Assembly (NCBI GenBank): GCA_911728435.2
Contig: OU452201.1
Location: 10,478,001-10,542,000 of the forward strand
Direction of reading: 5' to 3'
Origin: Apoderus coryli
Taxonomy: Eukaryota; Arthropoda; Insecta; Coleoptera; Attelabidae
DNA length: 64,000 nt
Shown: positions 11,595 through 24,400 of the stretch, in pieces
Layout of the letters: every line of letters begins with the position of its first letter
Position numbering within the stretch: position 1 is the stretch's first letter
Position numbers and translations under genes: made by a program
Notes under the pieces: generated by a model
Told to the model about the DNA's origin: nothing
Database searches by the model: none
What the model saw: only the letters and a program-made list of their open reading frames with translations

Positions 11595-11680
11595 ATTTGG
11601 TGTCACCTAAATCATGGTGGATTTAGGAGGTTATGTAATAATTCTGGTTGAAACCAAGGACAAAAAAATCAAGCTTTATG
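11595..11680 (+). CDS. PDZ gene exon 1 (leader plus start codon)
   Basis: The exon follows the acceptor TTTTTATTTCAG, so a non-coding exon must exist upstream. The start codon is ATG 11614-11616 in the context AATCATGG. Twenty-two codons (MVDLGGYVIILVETKDKKIK..) precede the donor GTATGT at 11681 in phase 1. Confidence 0.65.
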
Positions 11681-14600
11681 GTATGTAAATTGCAAATTTT
11701 GAAACACTGTTGATTATTCAATTTTGTGAATAGGTTTCTTAAATCAATAGCGTCCTAATTGATAAACCAAGTATGAAACCAAAAGTCTTTTGAGTGCGCA
11801 TATTTATATAGATAAAAATTGAACTCTATCTCCGTTCTTCAGGGTTATTAATGTCAACTAATATTGTGTTTAAGCTCAAGAATTGTATACCAGCGTTGGC
11901 GGCTTTCTAAGCAAATTTTGACATATTTTAGACAGAAAACTTCCACAGGAACCTAAACTTATAGAAACAATACTTCTGGGTAGATCATGCGTCAAACTAA
12001 TATAGACTAGCTAACGTTTCGCGGATCATTCGATTAGCGTCTTCAAAGTATCTTTGCGTGTGCGCAGTTAAACAGGGTTTCAGTTTAAATGTTTAAATTG
12101 ACGCAGGATTTATCGAGAAGTATTGTTCCTATAAATTTTAACATGGTAGTGGTTAATAATAATAATAATAATGACTTTATTGCAATATATATCATATTAC
12201 AAGAGGCGAAGTTGAAGCTTAGCTTCCTATCTCAACCTAAGTAATTTACCTACGGTAATACAAGTCACAAAAAATATATATATATAAAATAAGAGAAAGA
12301 AAAAGTGCTGTGATCATTAACAATTAATTAAAATAGACAGTTAGTTATAGAAACAATGAAACAATCTTACAAACTTCATGTTTAAACCTAAAGCTATTAA
12401 GTCCTTTTAAACTATCTGGAACTTTATTGTAACATGTATTATTATTATTATTTTAATGTACCAAAATATTGTTTTTTAAATATCATTCCCTGTGTATTTT
12501 TACTCTATATGATACATATTTTTTGTGTTGTTTTTTTGTGAGAAAAATAGGGACCAGAATTTATCTCATATAAATGATAAATAGACGAAGTTTCAACAGA
12601 ATCGCCGAAGAGTATATACATCAAAAAATTGCAATTATTAAATCTGTGTTTTACAAGAGAGTGCGTCTGACAATCATAAGATTTAATTTTTAATTTAAAT
12701 TAATAGAATTCGTACTGTGTAAGTGTATGTACTAAACATTAATAATTAGATATAGTTTCGGTTTTACACTACCATCATCAGTCTGATATAGGTACAGAAT
12801 TCTTCGCTGTGTTAAATAACGAAATGTATGGTATTGTAACATATCAGTGAAAACTGACATTATTGGGTCTTATCTTGTGATTATCATTCCAGGATCTCCT
12901 GCTGACAATGATAATTTAGAAGTTGGAGACGAAATTTTGGAAGTTAATGGAAAAACACTAGAGAACGCAACACATACAGAGGTTATCAATCATATTCACC
13001 AGGCAAGTATTTTAAAAATAACCTAGGAAATATCTCAAATTTGCAGTTTATTAAAACATAAACAGAGTTTTCTTGATAACATTGAATACATCTAAAATTC
13101 AGTAGTTATAGGAATACCTATGTAAAAAAACATTAATTTTAAATGAATTCGGTCAATGATGAAAGAACAACATTAAAAAATGGATTGACAATAAAATACC
13201 TACTAAATAAATAAATATGAGTATACTCCTTGAGTTACTTCAAATATTGGGTTCAAGTTTGAATCTGTCTATAGGAAGAAAACATTTGTTTTTAATATGA
13301 CTTGATTTTATTATTTTTGATTGATTTAGATATAATCGTCGATAGTAAAAAAATGATACTGATAAAAAATATTCGCACTAGAATAAACCATATTATGTCT
13401 GTCGTCCCGCCGTCTGTCTGTCAGTCTGTACACACGATTACTAAAAAACGGAGTTTGATACAACAGTACTGTTCGAGATGAAAATGAACTGATTAATTTC
13501 AAGACACATAGCGTTAGATGATGGTATTGAAATAGTATTTCTGCTATGTTTAGTTGTTGTTGTTGTTTGTTTGTTTGGCCTCTACACTAGGTAATACAGC
13601 CATCTTTGTAATTCTTGGACCTACAGTTTAGCGTGGAATCCGAACCACGGTCCTCGACCGCCAGATGCCAGCACCCACGACTATATAGTCAATAACTATT
13701 TGGCATAGGCAAGTCTACCGACTCGACCGGGAGCGCCGTCCACCCATCCAAACACCATCCACGCGACTAGGTACTGTAATACCATAATCCCGTCGATGCG
13801 CGCTTGCACATGTGGGCATCTCCCGGCCCATCTGCTATGTTTAGGAAATATGTTTTATTTTTTTTAAGTTTATAACCCATTTTTACAGAACGCCAATGTG
13901 ATATAATTTTTTATAAAAAGAAAATAATTTTGTGGCATAGCGCACAAGATTGCTGGATTTACCTACACAAGGCATTTTGTTTAATTTAGCAGGGCCTCAG
14001 TCTGATTCAGTAGAACCAGAGCGAGGCATAGGTCGACAGATACTGAAGAATTCGTTTCGCTCTCATAATGAGCTCGTCAGAGTACCATATTTTTTATGTC
14101 AAATCTTTTAGTTTATATTCCATTAAAACAATGAAAAATTATTAAATACTTCGGATAAGTTTAAGAACTATAAACTTATAAACATTCTGCCTACGATAAA
14201 TGTTTTCTAAAAGTTAATCAGCAGCAGTTAGAAATATCCTGTAGTGTTTTGGGCTAAATTTGGTAAAAAGTTATCGTGGATAGACAGAGATACACACAGA
14301 CAGACATTTTTAATAATAATAATAAGTAGGTAGTTTGTATATTTCCTTTAATAAAAAATAACATTAATAATTAATAATCTAATCTGCACAATAAAAACTA
14401 AACACTCTGAAGGTATACCTATGAGCTTTCGGTTATTTAGTTCCATAAGAACTTTTAATTATTTTGGAGTATACGATGCTTATCGCTAAACTACGTTCGA
14501 CCAATAATATAAATAGTATGCACAAACAAACATAAAATATGGATAAATAAATATTTATTTTATTATGATTCTTTTGGTTTCAGTGCATTCGGTCAAGGAC

Positions 14601-15402
14601 AATATGCCTTCGTGTAAAAAGAAGAAGTGGTGCTCGTCTCGGTAAGTTTACAATACAAGTACAAACATTATATTATTTGAAATGTTTGCTAAACCATTTT
14701 AAACTTGGTAAACTAGTTTGTTATATTACTATTTCGTACAACTCTTCCACTTTTCAAATGTAAACTACTTATACTTACATACGAGAACATAAAAGAATAA
14801 CAGAAGTTTGGATACACAGAATTCTGTTATTTAGACACAGCCTTGATATTTAAAAAGGTTCATGTTTAGGAAGAGTCTTCACCAAATTAAGATTATTATG
14901 GAGTTGATAAGGTTTTAATTCAGCAGAACCATTAACGTTTGATAAATTTTAAGGAATGTATCAATCGGGAGGGTCAGTTTGAAACGACTCGTTTTGAACC
15001 TTTGTACATTCCTAGTCATCGGTTTGTGAAATTAGTTCTTTTGGGCAATTTAGAAATAGTATATTGTGCAACGAACATGAAATGACATATATTTCCTACG
15101 AGTATGATCGTTTGCAGCATGAGCCGCAGGCGAGTGCTGCAAATCATACGAGTAGGAAATGGTCATTTTATGTGAGTTTCACACTATACTTTTTCTACGA
15201 CTGTTTTACTGCTTTTGAATAAATTTAACATAATTTTTAGGGAAATATTTGTTTTTCGAAACTTACCCTTGTTAGCGTATAAGCCTAAATACGATAAATT
15301 AGAAGTATTAAATTGACTAGGTGGTGTTAAACTATATTCACTATCACTGTTTATGTGTTTTGAAATTAGCGAAATACTTAATTATAATTATTATTAATTA
15401 TA

Positions 15403-15438
<36 letters not shown>

Positions 15439-18400
15439 TTTATTGTAAAAAAAAGCATTTTACAAATGGCGAAGTTGAGGCAAGCCTCCTATCTTAACCA
15501 CTTAATTACTACCTAGTAAAAGAAAAAGAAAACAGAAAAACGCACAAAAACATATAGTATGTCCGACCATATACTACTATAATTTCTCACAAAAAATAGC
15601 AATAAACACTCACAAATCACTACGCGTTGCCATGTCCCCTTACTAAACAAGTCCTTACAGCTAATTTGAATCTGAAACCTGTCATTTTCTTGACCTCGTC
15701 AGGCAGAGAGTTGTATATTTTTGAAATGTTATAGGTGAAGGACCTTTCATATAAAGCTGTGCTGTGCATTGGTGGTGTAATCATCTCTCCATTTCGCGTA
15801 TTTAAGCTGTGAATCATACGCCGAAACGTTATTTTGCTGTATAAGTAACAAGGAGAGCCAGTTTTAATAATTCTATTAAAAAGAACCAGCATATGCAGCT
15901 GCCTACGTTCATCCATCCGCAACCAGTCAATTTCCCTAATCTTTGCACTCACCCCACGCTCCCTGCCCCTCATTCCCGCAACTAAACGCACACACGAGTT
16001 TTGCATTAGCTGAATGCGCCTTATGTCTGAGCCCACAAGACAAGGACCATAAACCATATCCGCAAAGTTAAACTGAGACAACACTAAGCTGTCACAAAGC
16101 ATCTTTCTCATCGATAAGCTCAGAAGATTTCGTTGGCCAAATATTAGTTTTAAATTCACGAATGCTTTTTTTATGCACATACTTACATGGCTTTCGAATC
16201 TCAAGTCGCTATCAATGAGAACACCCAAGTTTCTTGCACTTTTTGAACAGGGCAGATCAACTCCTTCTATTGTCACTGAAAACAGATCAGTAGCAATGTG
16301 GCGCGAGTTTTGAGGACCCAACAACAGCAACTGAGACTTATGTGGGTTAATCTCAAGAGCATGGTTTTTTGATATTAGTGCTAATTTTCGAAGATCTGCA
16401 TTTATTTTTTCTCTGGCGTTATTTATATTCCTAGATTCAAATGAAAAATATATTTGTGTGTCATCCGCATACATATGCGCATTGCAGTGATCTAGGCTCT
16501 CAGTTATTTGAGATGTATAAAGACAAAAAAGAATTGGGGCGAGGATGGAGCCCTGAGGCACACCACTGGTCAATATATTTCTTTTAGACGTTTGCTTACC
16601 CAGAATAACGGACTGACTCCTATTTGTTAAATAGCTTCGAATAATATTTAAAGCGGCCTCTTCAAATCCAAGAAATTTTAGAACTGCGAGAAGCAAGTCA
16701 TGGTCAATGCGATCAAAGGCCTTCGAATAGTCCAAAAGTACAAGGGCCGTCAATTGACCTTTATCGGCCGCACCCAATACATCATCCAGAACCTTCAATA
16801 AGGCCGTCGAACAACTGTGGCCACGACGAAACCCTGATTGATTCTCGGGGAGAAGATCGTTCTCCTTCAAAAAACCATTAATTTGGTTATATAAAATTCG
16901 TTCCATCACCTTGGATACAGCCGGAAGTATACTTATTGGTCGCAAATCCTTATATTCAGCTACCGACGAACATTTAGGTATGGGAATTACATTAGCGTGC
17001 TTCCAGTCAGAAGGATAGGTACTCGTCTCTATGCAGAAATTTACTATATGTTGAATTATGGGTACAATAAACGGACAACCGCGTTGCAACATATTCGCAC
17101 TAATTTTATCGCAGCCTGTCAATTTGGTGTTTGTATTTTCGGCGTTGCTATGGTGATTTTTCATGCCCGCCGCTACTTTTGTCATTACCAGGAAATTTTA
17201 TCCGTGCGCAATAATATTTCCCACTAGTTGCTAGGTAACTAGTGGGAAATATTGTTACGCACGAGTAAATGATAAACAGCATTACAATGTACTACATTTT
17301 CAAATCATGATTGAACATATAATAAAGGCATTTAAAGACAGTCGTAGAAAAAATATACTTTCAACTTAAATAAGAAACATTGCATACATTTGTGAAGAAG
17401 TTTTCTCTTAGGAAAATTAAACGTTTTAATTTTGTATAAAAGTTATAAAAGATAATGAATACATTTTTATGAAATTCGACCGGATTTTGACATAAACAAC
17501 GCCCCTTAAGATGTAGGTTCATACAATAATTAGGTATTACAACATTGAAATCATATAACCGTAAATAACATAATATAATGCTGCTAATTTTATTTTAGCC
17601 ATTATTTAACTGTTTCCCATTGTGCTAGTGTATCTATCTAAAATCCCTTTGTATTTGAAATTGTTGTTGATGTTTTATTGTGAAGCTAGACTGAAATTAA
17701 ACCATAAAACATAAATAAAAGTGTACAGTGGGCATGATAAAAAAAACTTTTCGGAAGAACGTTCCATAGAAGATTTGTGAGTATTTGTATAGTCTGATTT
17801 TAGTAACTAAACTATATTTCTGTTAAAAAAAAAACAAAACAAAAGAAATATACAAAGTGTAGATATTTATACATAAACATTCTTATGTGTTACATGTACC
17901 TCCAAAGAAAACAAAATAATATTACTTTCAATACATTACAAATATTTCCGAACACAGCACACACAAACCAATGCAAACCAAATTTCTTTCAAAAAATGAT
18001 TTTTTGTACGATCGACCTTTTTTGATTGTTTACCATGTCTGTCTTTATGACAGTAAGTGACATTTACTGGCTGACAACCCAAACACGACGGTAAGTAATT
18101 CACTTACCGTTCAGACAACGGTAAGTAAATTCACGACGGTATATCATTGCGCATTTATGCTGACGTCATTATTTTGATTTTTAAATTGTATATTAAACGG
18201 CATGAGGTATGAACTTTTATAAGCATTTTCATACCGTTCTCTGGAATTATAGCGGCTATTCCAACATTCCATGCTTCATCAAGAGATTCACATTCAAAGT
18301 CACTCATTTTCAATAATAATACTTATTTAAATAAGTTTTGACAAATACATGACATAAAAAATACGATAACAATCATAACAATAACAATTAGTTCCATGAC

Positions 18401-21400
18401 AACGTTCAACTGCAACTTTGTAGAGGGTATTCAGCTAACCTGAATTTGTATTTAATTGAAAATATTACTTATTAAAAATAATAAAATTGCAATTTCAGCT
18501 ATTTCGATCGTACAAAAAATAGTATAAGCATCTCAAACAGTAAGTAGTTTACCGATCTCCTACACTTACTGTTCTCAATACTTAATATACTATAATGACA
18601 CTGTCACTTCCATTAAATTTCAAAATAACACCAGATAATTTTCTTGTAACAAAAAGCTGACTTTACCCAATTTTTTAGTAGATTTTTAAAAAAAATCTAA
18701 CTATTCAGGAGATCGACACAACCGAAATTTTGAAAAATTTTTATGCAGTACTTCATTTTATGACCCCTGGATCCTAAAAATGACCTCAGTTCAAAAGTTT
18801 ATATATCTATATATATATATATATATATGGGATATAGAAACTTTGCGTCACATTCTAGGCCGCATTTTTTGACCAATCGAAACAAAATTTGGTTAAAAAA
18901 TCGGCTAGGTCATGGAATCGCGTGAGTTCGTTGGCGATTGAAATCGGAGAGCTAATTTCAGAATGGCGGCCTGTCAAAGTTTTAAAAAAATCATATTTTT
19001 TTCGTTGTTAATAGAAAATACATTTGATATGTAACATCGGTTACATATCAAATGATAGAGCACTTAAATCTCTACAATGTTTATTTGGAGAGTTTTTTCA
19101 TCGCTGGCATATTTAAGTAAACGTAAGTCAATATAAAGTAGGTAACAAAAAATAAAAAAAAATATTATCACCCGCTACACCTGTAATTATTTTGACAAAT
19201 AAACACCTGCGACATAACAATAAGACCGTACTTACGTATGTGTTATAGTATAATGGGTATTTCAGTTAAAAGAACTGTCAATATGACACTTTGGTTATAT
19301 TTGGCGACTGTCAGAATATTCCATTATTTGTTTATTAATAGTGGGTGTCAGTGGTAGACTAAGTATAAATAAAAAATACATAAATGAAAAATCTACTTTT
19401 CCGACTGGCTGCCATTGGGATTTTTTTATTTCAAGTGAGTGGCATATATATGTTTCGCTATCAAGTCTCACATGAGTACTCTTCAGATATCTTATTCTGA
19501 TTGAAAAAGTAGGAACGGCAAAATAAATTAACTAATAAAAGTTTAACATTGTTCAAATCTATTCTTAAATTTAAAATCTTCGACTTAAAAATTACTGAAG
19601 AAGACCTGTCGTGAATCTAGACTTATTTGCTCTGCACAAACAATACTCATCTCACATCTCACCGCAGACAAATCGATATAGCTAATGCCAGCAAAGGTAA
19701 AAAAATTGGTAAATAATATAGAACTCCAACGCGCCAGCAGGATACTTTCTTATCCTTCTTCTATACCTACATCCTTTTATAGTTTTCACACTCATACGTT
19801 TTCAAAATTCTTCAAATATAGCCTTTACATCGTTTTGATACCTATATAAATGTAAAAAAATATAGAGTGGTTTTTTCATTAAGTTTGGTATTTTATAATG
19901 TCATCACTGACAAAATCTTAATTTTTGTTATTAATTTAATTAAAAACTTCTGACTCATGGTGACTACGATAGTTTTTCATATTTTTAATCAAAACTAACA
20001 AATACCTAAATTTGATCAAATTGCTCGTATATTATTGGCATTATTGAAGATTAATTATAATCTAATTTTGAATGATTTCCTTTCTTTTCTTTTTCTAGAC
20101 ACGTTTGTTTAATTACCATACCTATTTTAAGCATTTATCAGAAATAATTGGGAGCAATTAACAGTCATTTGTACCTACCTCTAATTGAGGAAAGTCCGAA
20201 AATTAATTAGGTATCAGTTACGTCACCGCAAAGGCATACATTTGAAATTTATATTTTTATCTTAATATTATTTTAATTATGTATAATAAGTACGTATCAT
20301 TTTTTGGAAAACCATTATTATTACCAATAACTTATGGTAACGTGTTCTTAATATATTCACTTCCCCGCGAATATATACCAGGTTCAGACGAATAGAATCA
20401 CAGAGTACTGTGGACTACTCCACATAGGGAAGCATACAGTATATTTTAATATTTTCCTTGGGTTTGATGTTCAAGTAATAGTTCTTATAGATGTTCTTAG
20501 AAAAGATACAAAAAGTTATATTGAATAAGAAATCTACATGATTTTTAAATTTAAATAAAACATTTTAGAAAATATTAAAAATGAGACATCATTGCACGGA
20601 CGTATGTTAAACATTGGTAAAATATATTTATTTATGTACCTATTAAATTGATTAAAATTACTAATTTAAAAGAGATTAAAATTATTGAATAAAATATAGT
20701 TAACTTTTATCACACAACAACAATACATAATTTTAAAACTGCAACCTTGGATAATTCTAAAAAATTTTATAACTCCTATGCACTATAGTTTAATGGGCTC
20801 ATCATTACTAATTTGTCGTGTGAAAATTAATAGAAAATGTTCAATAGGCTTGAAAGATTCACCGGACAATCTGTCAAGAAAATACAGGTCAGCAATAGTC
20901 CTTTAGACCTTTGAACTCTAATGTCCTAATATTTAGAGCTGAGATGAATAAATTGTAGTCAACGTTATTCCAACTATTCCAATTAATAGAGCCAGACCGT
21001 TATGCGTTACTTCTAATAAACTTGGTTTAGACACGTTGAATATATGTATTTCATACGAATTTAATTTTTTTAAATGGGAGAACCCATCACACACATACGA
21101 TAGCACAATACAGTGTTCGGAGCACGTTGGGTCTGAACTGGGAACCCAAACTGTTTCATACCCTGATTCACAACTAAATTGATGTGAGCAGAAAAATCCA
21201 AATTCGAAAAATCTGCATTCCAAGTATTTATACCCATGACAATTGTGATCCATCAATGGCATAATCAATGAGGTGCATAAATAATTATGACATGTGCTGA
21301 TATTGTGTTAATCGCTTCAATCTACACCATAGGCTTAAATAATTTTAGGTTTATCACCAAACATAAACTGGTTAGAACTTGACATATATAAGCCAATGTC

Positions 21401-24400
21401 TTTTGGTTAAATTTATCATAAATATAGTACTGTATTGACCCTGGAAATGACAGTTCCTCAGTGTATAGATGGTCGCGAAAAACGCCAAAAAGTATTAACA
21501 AGTTATTTGAGATACAATTTATTTATCTAGGAGCGCGTATTTGACCAGACCTCATATACCGCACAATAGAAAGTACTAATTAACTTTGAAAAGTTCGTTG
21601 CGATTCGGTGGTTTCCGACCAGGTAAAATGAAAAAGGTAAAAATACCTGAAGTCGCGCTACGTCCACAATCGTCGTATATACTGTTCCCGCGAATAAGAG
21701 ACTATCGCGTATTCAATTGTTTTTTTTTTAGTTTATATTATTAATTTATTTGACGTTTTTGTTTTTTTTAGTGTCAGTTGTGATAATTTGTTCGTAACAT
21801 AGTGTTTCTTAGTGCATTAATAAGTTTGTGATATATTAGTGTGTAAATACTTAAGTAACTGTGTATTGTTATGTAAAATTAAGTTTTTAAACAATTATTG
21901 TTACCTTGTGTTTGCCTTGGGCTAATTGGATTTCTTATTGGATTATTTAGGTATTTGTTTTGATGTCAATTGTTACATAAATAAGGTTGGTATCTAAATA
22001 TTTATATTTTATACAGGGACAACTAAATTTTCATCATAAATCTTGCATAAAACAATAAATTCTCAATTTGTCTATTATTGAGTTGCCATAATTGAAAAAG
22101 CGTTAAATTCGGGTGTTTTAGTGAGACTGGTGATGAATTAGTATCATCGAAACATGTGTAGTTGATTAATGTTGTTTTATCGTAATTGAATTACATGCCA
22201 CTGTTTCATAATAATTAATCAAATAATTAAAACTTTGGGTAAAGTGGAGAGTATTTATTATTTATTATGATAAAAAAAAATTGACTCCTTTTTATTCATA
22301 TCACTTTTGTTTTTATTATATTTTAACACTTAAGAAGGCGACGCGACGTATTTCTTGGAAACCAATATATTTTCGCATTATTATTATTCTTGCTCGGAAG
22401 CAAATCTTACTGCTGGCAAAGTCAGCCATTGGAATTATCGATTCGTCTGTGGTGACATTAGCCCTACTTACATGTTTCGACTGGTGGACAGCTCAGTACT
22501 GTATAAAGCAGTTCTGCCTTTCATGCCCATGCCACAATTTAATTGATGTTTAATTAGTTACTTGCCATACATGGAATGCCCATCATCAGCTCAAATGCTC
22601 ACTCAACATTAAATTTGTTTACAGTTAAATAGAACAAGTCATTTTACGGAAAGAAAAGGTTGTATTTTATTTTTAAAAAAACGTTAATCTCATCAAAAAT
22701 GTAACAGTTTGTTCTTAAAAAATAAAACCTTTTCTTTCCGCAAAATGACTTGTTTTTAACATAACGGGGAACAAAAAATAATGTTGCGTGTTGATCTAGG
22801 CATTTGAGCCATTGATGATGGGCATTCCATGCCCGAAACATGTATGCCAAGTACAATAAATTAACTTATTTTGGGTAGTATAGACTTTGATTTCTTTTTC
22901 TATTGAATTAAGGATTATTTTTTAAAAAAAATACATAATTTACACTCTTGATTGACTGCAAAAGTTCAGCACTTTTTGTCAAAACGATTTGGCTTTGGTC
23001 AATTCAAAGAAGATTATTAAATTTGGTATCAATGATCTAAACGCAAACAGCAGAAGGACATATGTAGATCTCATCTGTGATGTCTAACAGGACTATACTT
23101 GGACAAAGCCATTTGAATCGGACAATTACGAATGCTGGAGGAGAATGAAAGAATTGAATTACTTTGGTATGAGCTACAACAGAAAGCCTGCAAAATATGT
23201 CGTTAGGGTTGTAGAGAAATAAAATGTTTATACTTAGTCATATCCAAATAACATTCACTAACGTGTACAAGTTCAGGAAGAATAAATCTTTAGAATCCTC
23301 ATTGTTCAATTTTTTTACCGAAAAATCTTAGCCGCCAAAAACTTAATAACAGCCAAAAGCCAATATTTTGGCAAATTGGACACTATTAGTGAATAATTCA
23401 CACAGAATAAATTCCAATTCAACAGTTTCCGCAATTAAAATGAAACGAGAACAAATTGACTTATTCCGAGACTTATTCTAAATATTTTGTTTGTGCCTCG
23501 TGTAGCTGTGTGAGAATAGTACCTTGTGCATTTGTTTTATGGTGAATTTAGAGGTCACTATTTCGATTGTTTAATGATTCATGGGTATCGATAAAAAACA
23601 ATGATGAATAATTCAAAATTACTTTTTGTTTGATAGGAACATTAAATGTTTGGTGTGCAAATATTTTTGTACAGTTCTCGAAAACTATATAAAAAAACCA
23701 TAAAAAGATGGTTTAAAGCAAAACCACAACCAAAGAATTTATAAATATATGTTATTGTTAGACTGATAAATTGTGTAAGGTTTATGCGGTCACCGTCCAC
23801 TCAGAACTTTGGTTTCTTGGGTTCTTTGGTCGACAGTTGAAAGAAATGGGTAGCAGCTTCAGGAATTATTAATTAATATTTCACAATTTTAGAAAATCAC
23901 ATATTTAGTGGACCACATATTTATGGTTTCGATAAAGTTGGACAACAAACGCTAAAAAATTAAATTATTGTCGTTATGCCACGTAAATTGTTAAAAATGA
24001 TCGCTAAATGAATAAACATATTTGAATATTTTACTTGCATACTAAAAACCATTTTTGCGAAATAACATCTAAATTATGGTTTAAATAATCGAAAAAAGCG
24101 TTTTGAGATCTGTTTTTCAATATTAGGGTTTAAATAACAATATATTTTAAAAAGGAGTTAAAACCCAAGCAAAAGCGAGTTATTTTACGTAAAATTGTCA
24201 GATGTTTGTTTACACTTCAGTTTGTATCAAACATTTACGTGAAAATATTTTTGTAAGTTGTATAGGTACTTATTCCATTTGGGTGTACCGCAATCATCTC
24301 TTACATGTTATATATCAACCGGTTTTTTAACCTACACTTTTATTCCAACCATAGGATTATGTTGTGTTACATTTTTAATTTAATGCAATAAAAATAAATG

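Larger units (their letters stand above)
13380..14310 (+). repeat. Copy of the GACA repeat family, split by the SINE
   Basis: After the SINE the text TTTAGGAAATATGTTTTATT, TTACAGAACGCCAATGTG, ATACTTCGGATAAGTTTAAG and a weak GACAGACA run (14281-14305) match the family at 29.5-30.3 kb. A second insert at about 13930-14100 (see the separate entry) interrupts it. Confidence 0.65.

Noticed and set aside
22125..22165. CTGGTGATGA...GAAACATGTG as another hammerhead
   Set aside because: A6 is changed and the stable GATGA/TCATC stem uses core bases, so it does not fold as a hammerhead.
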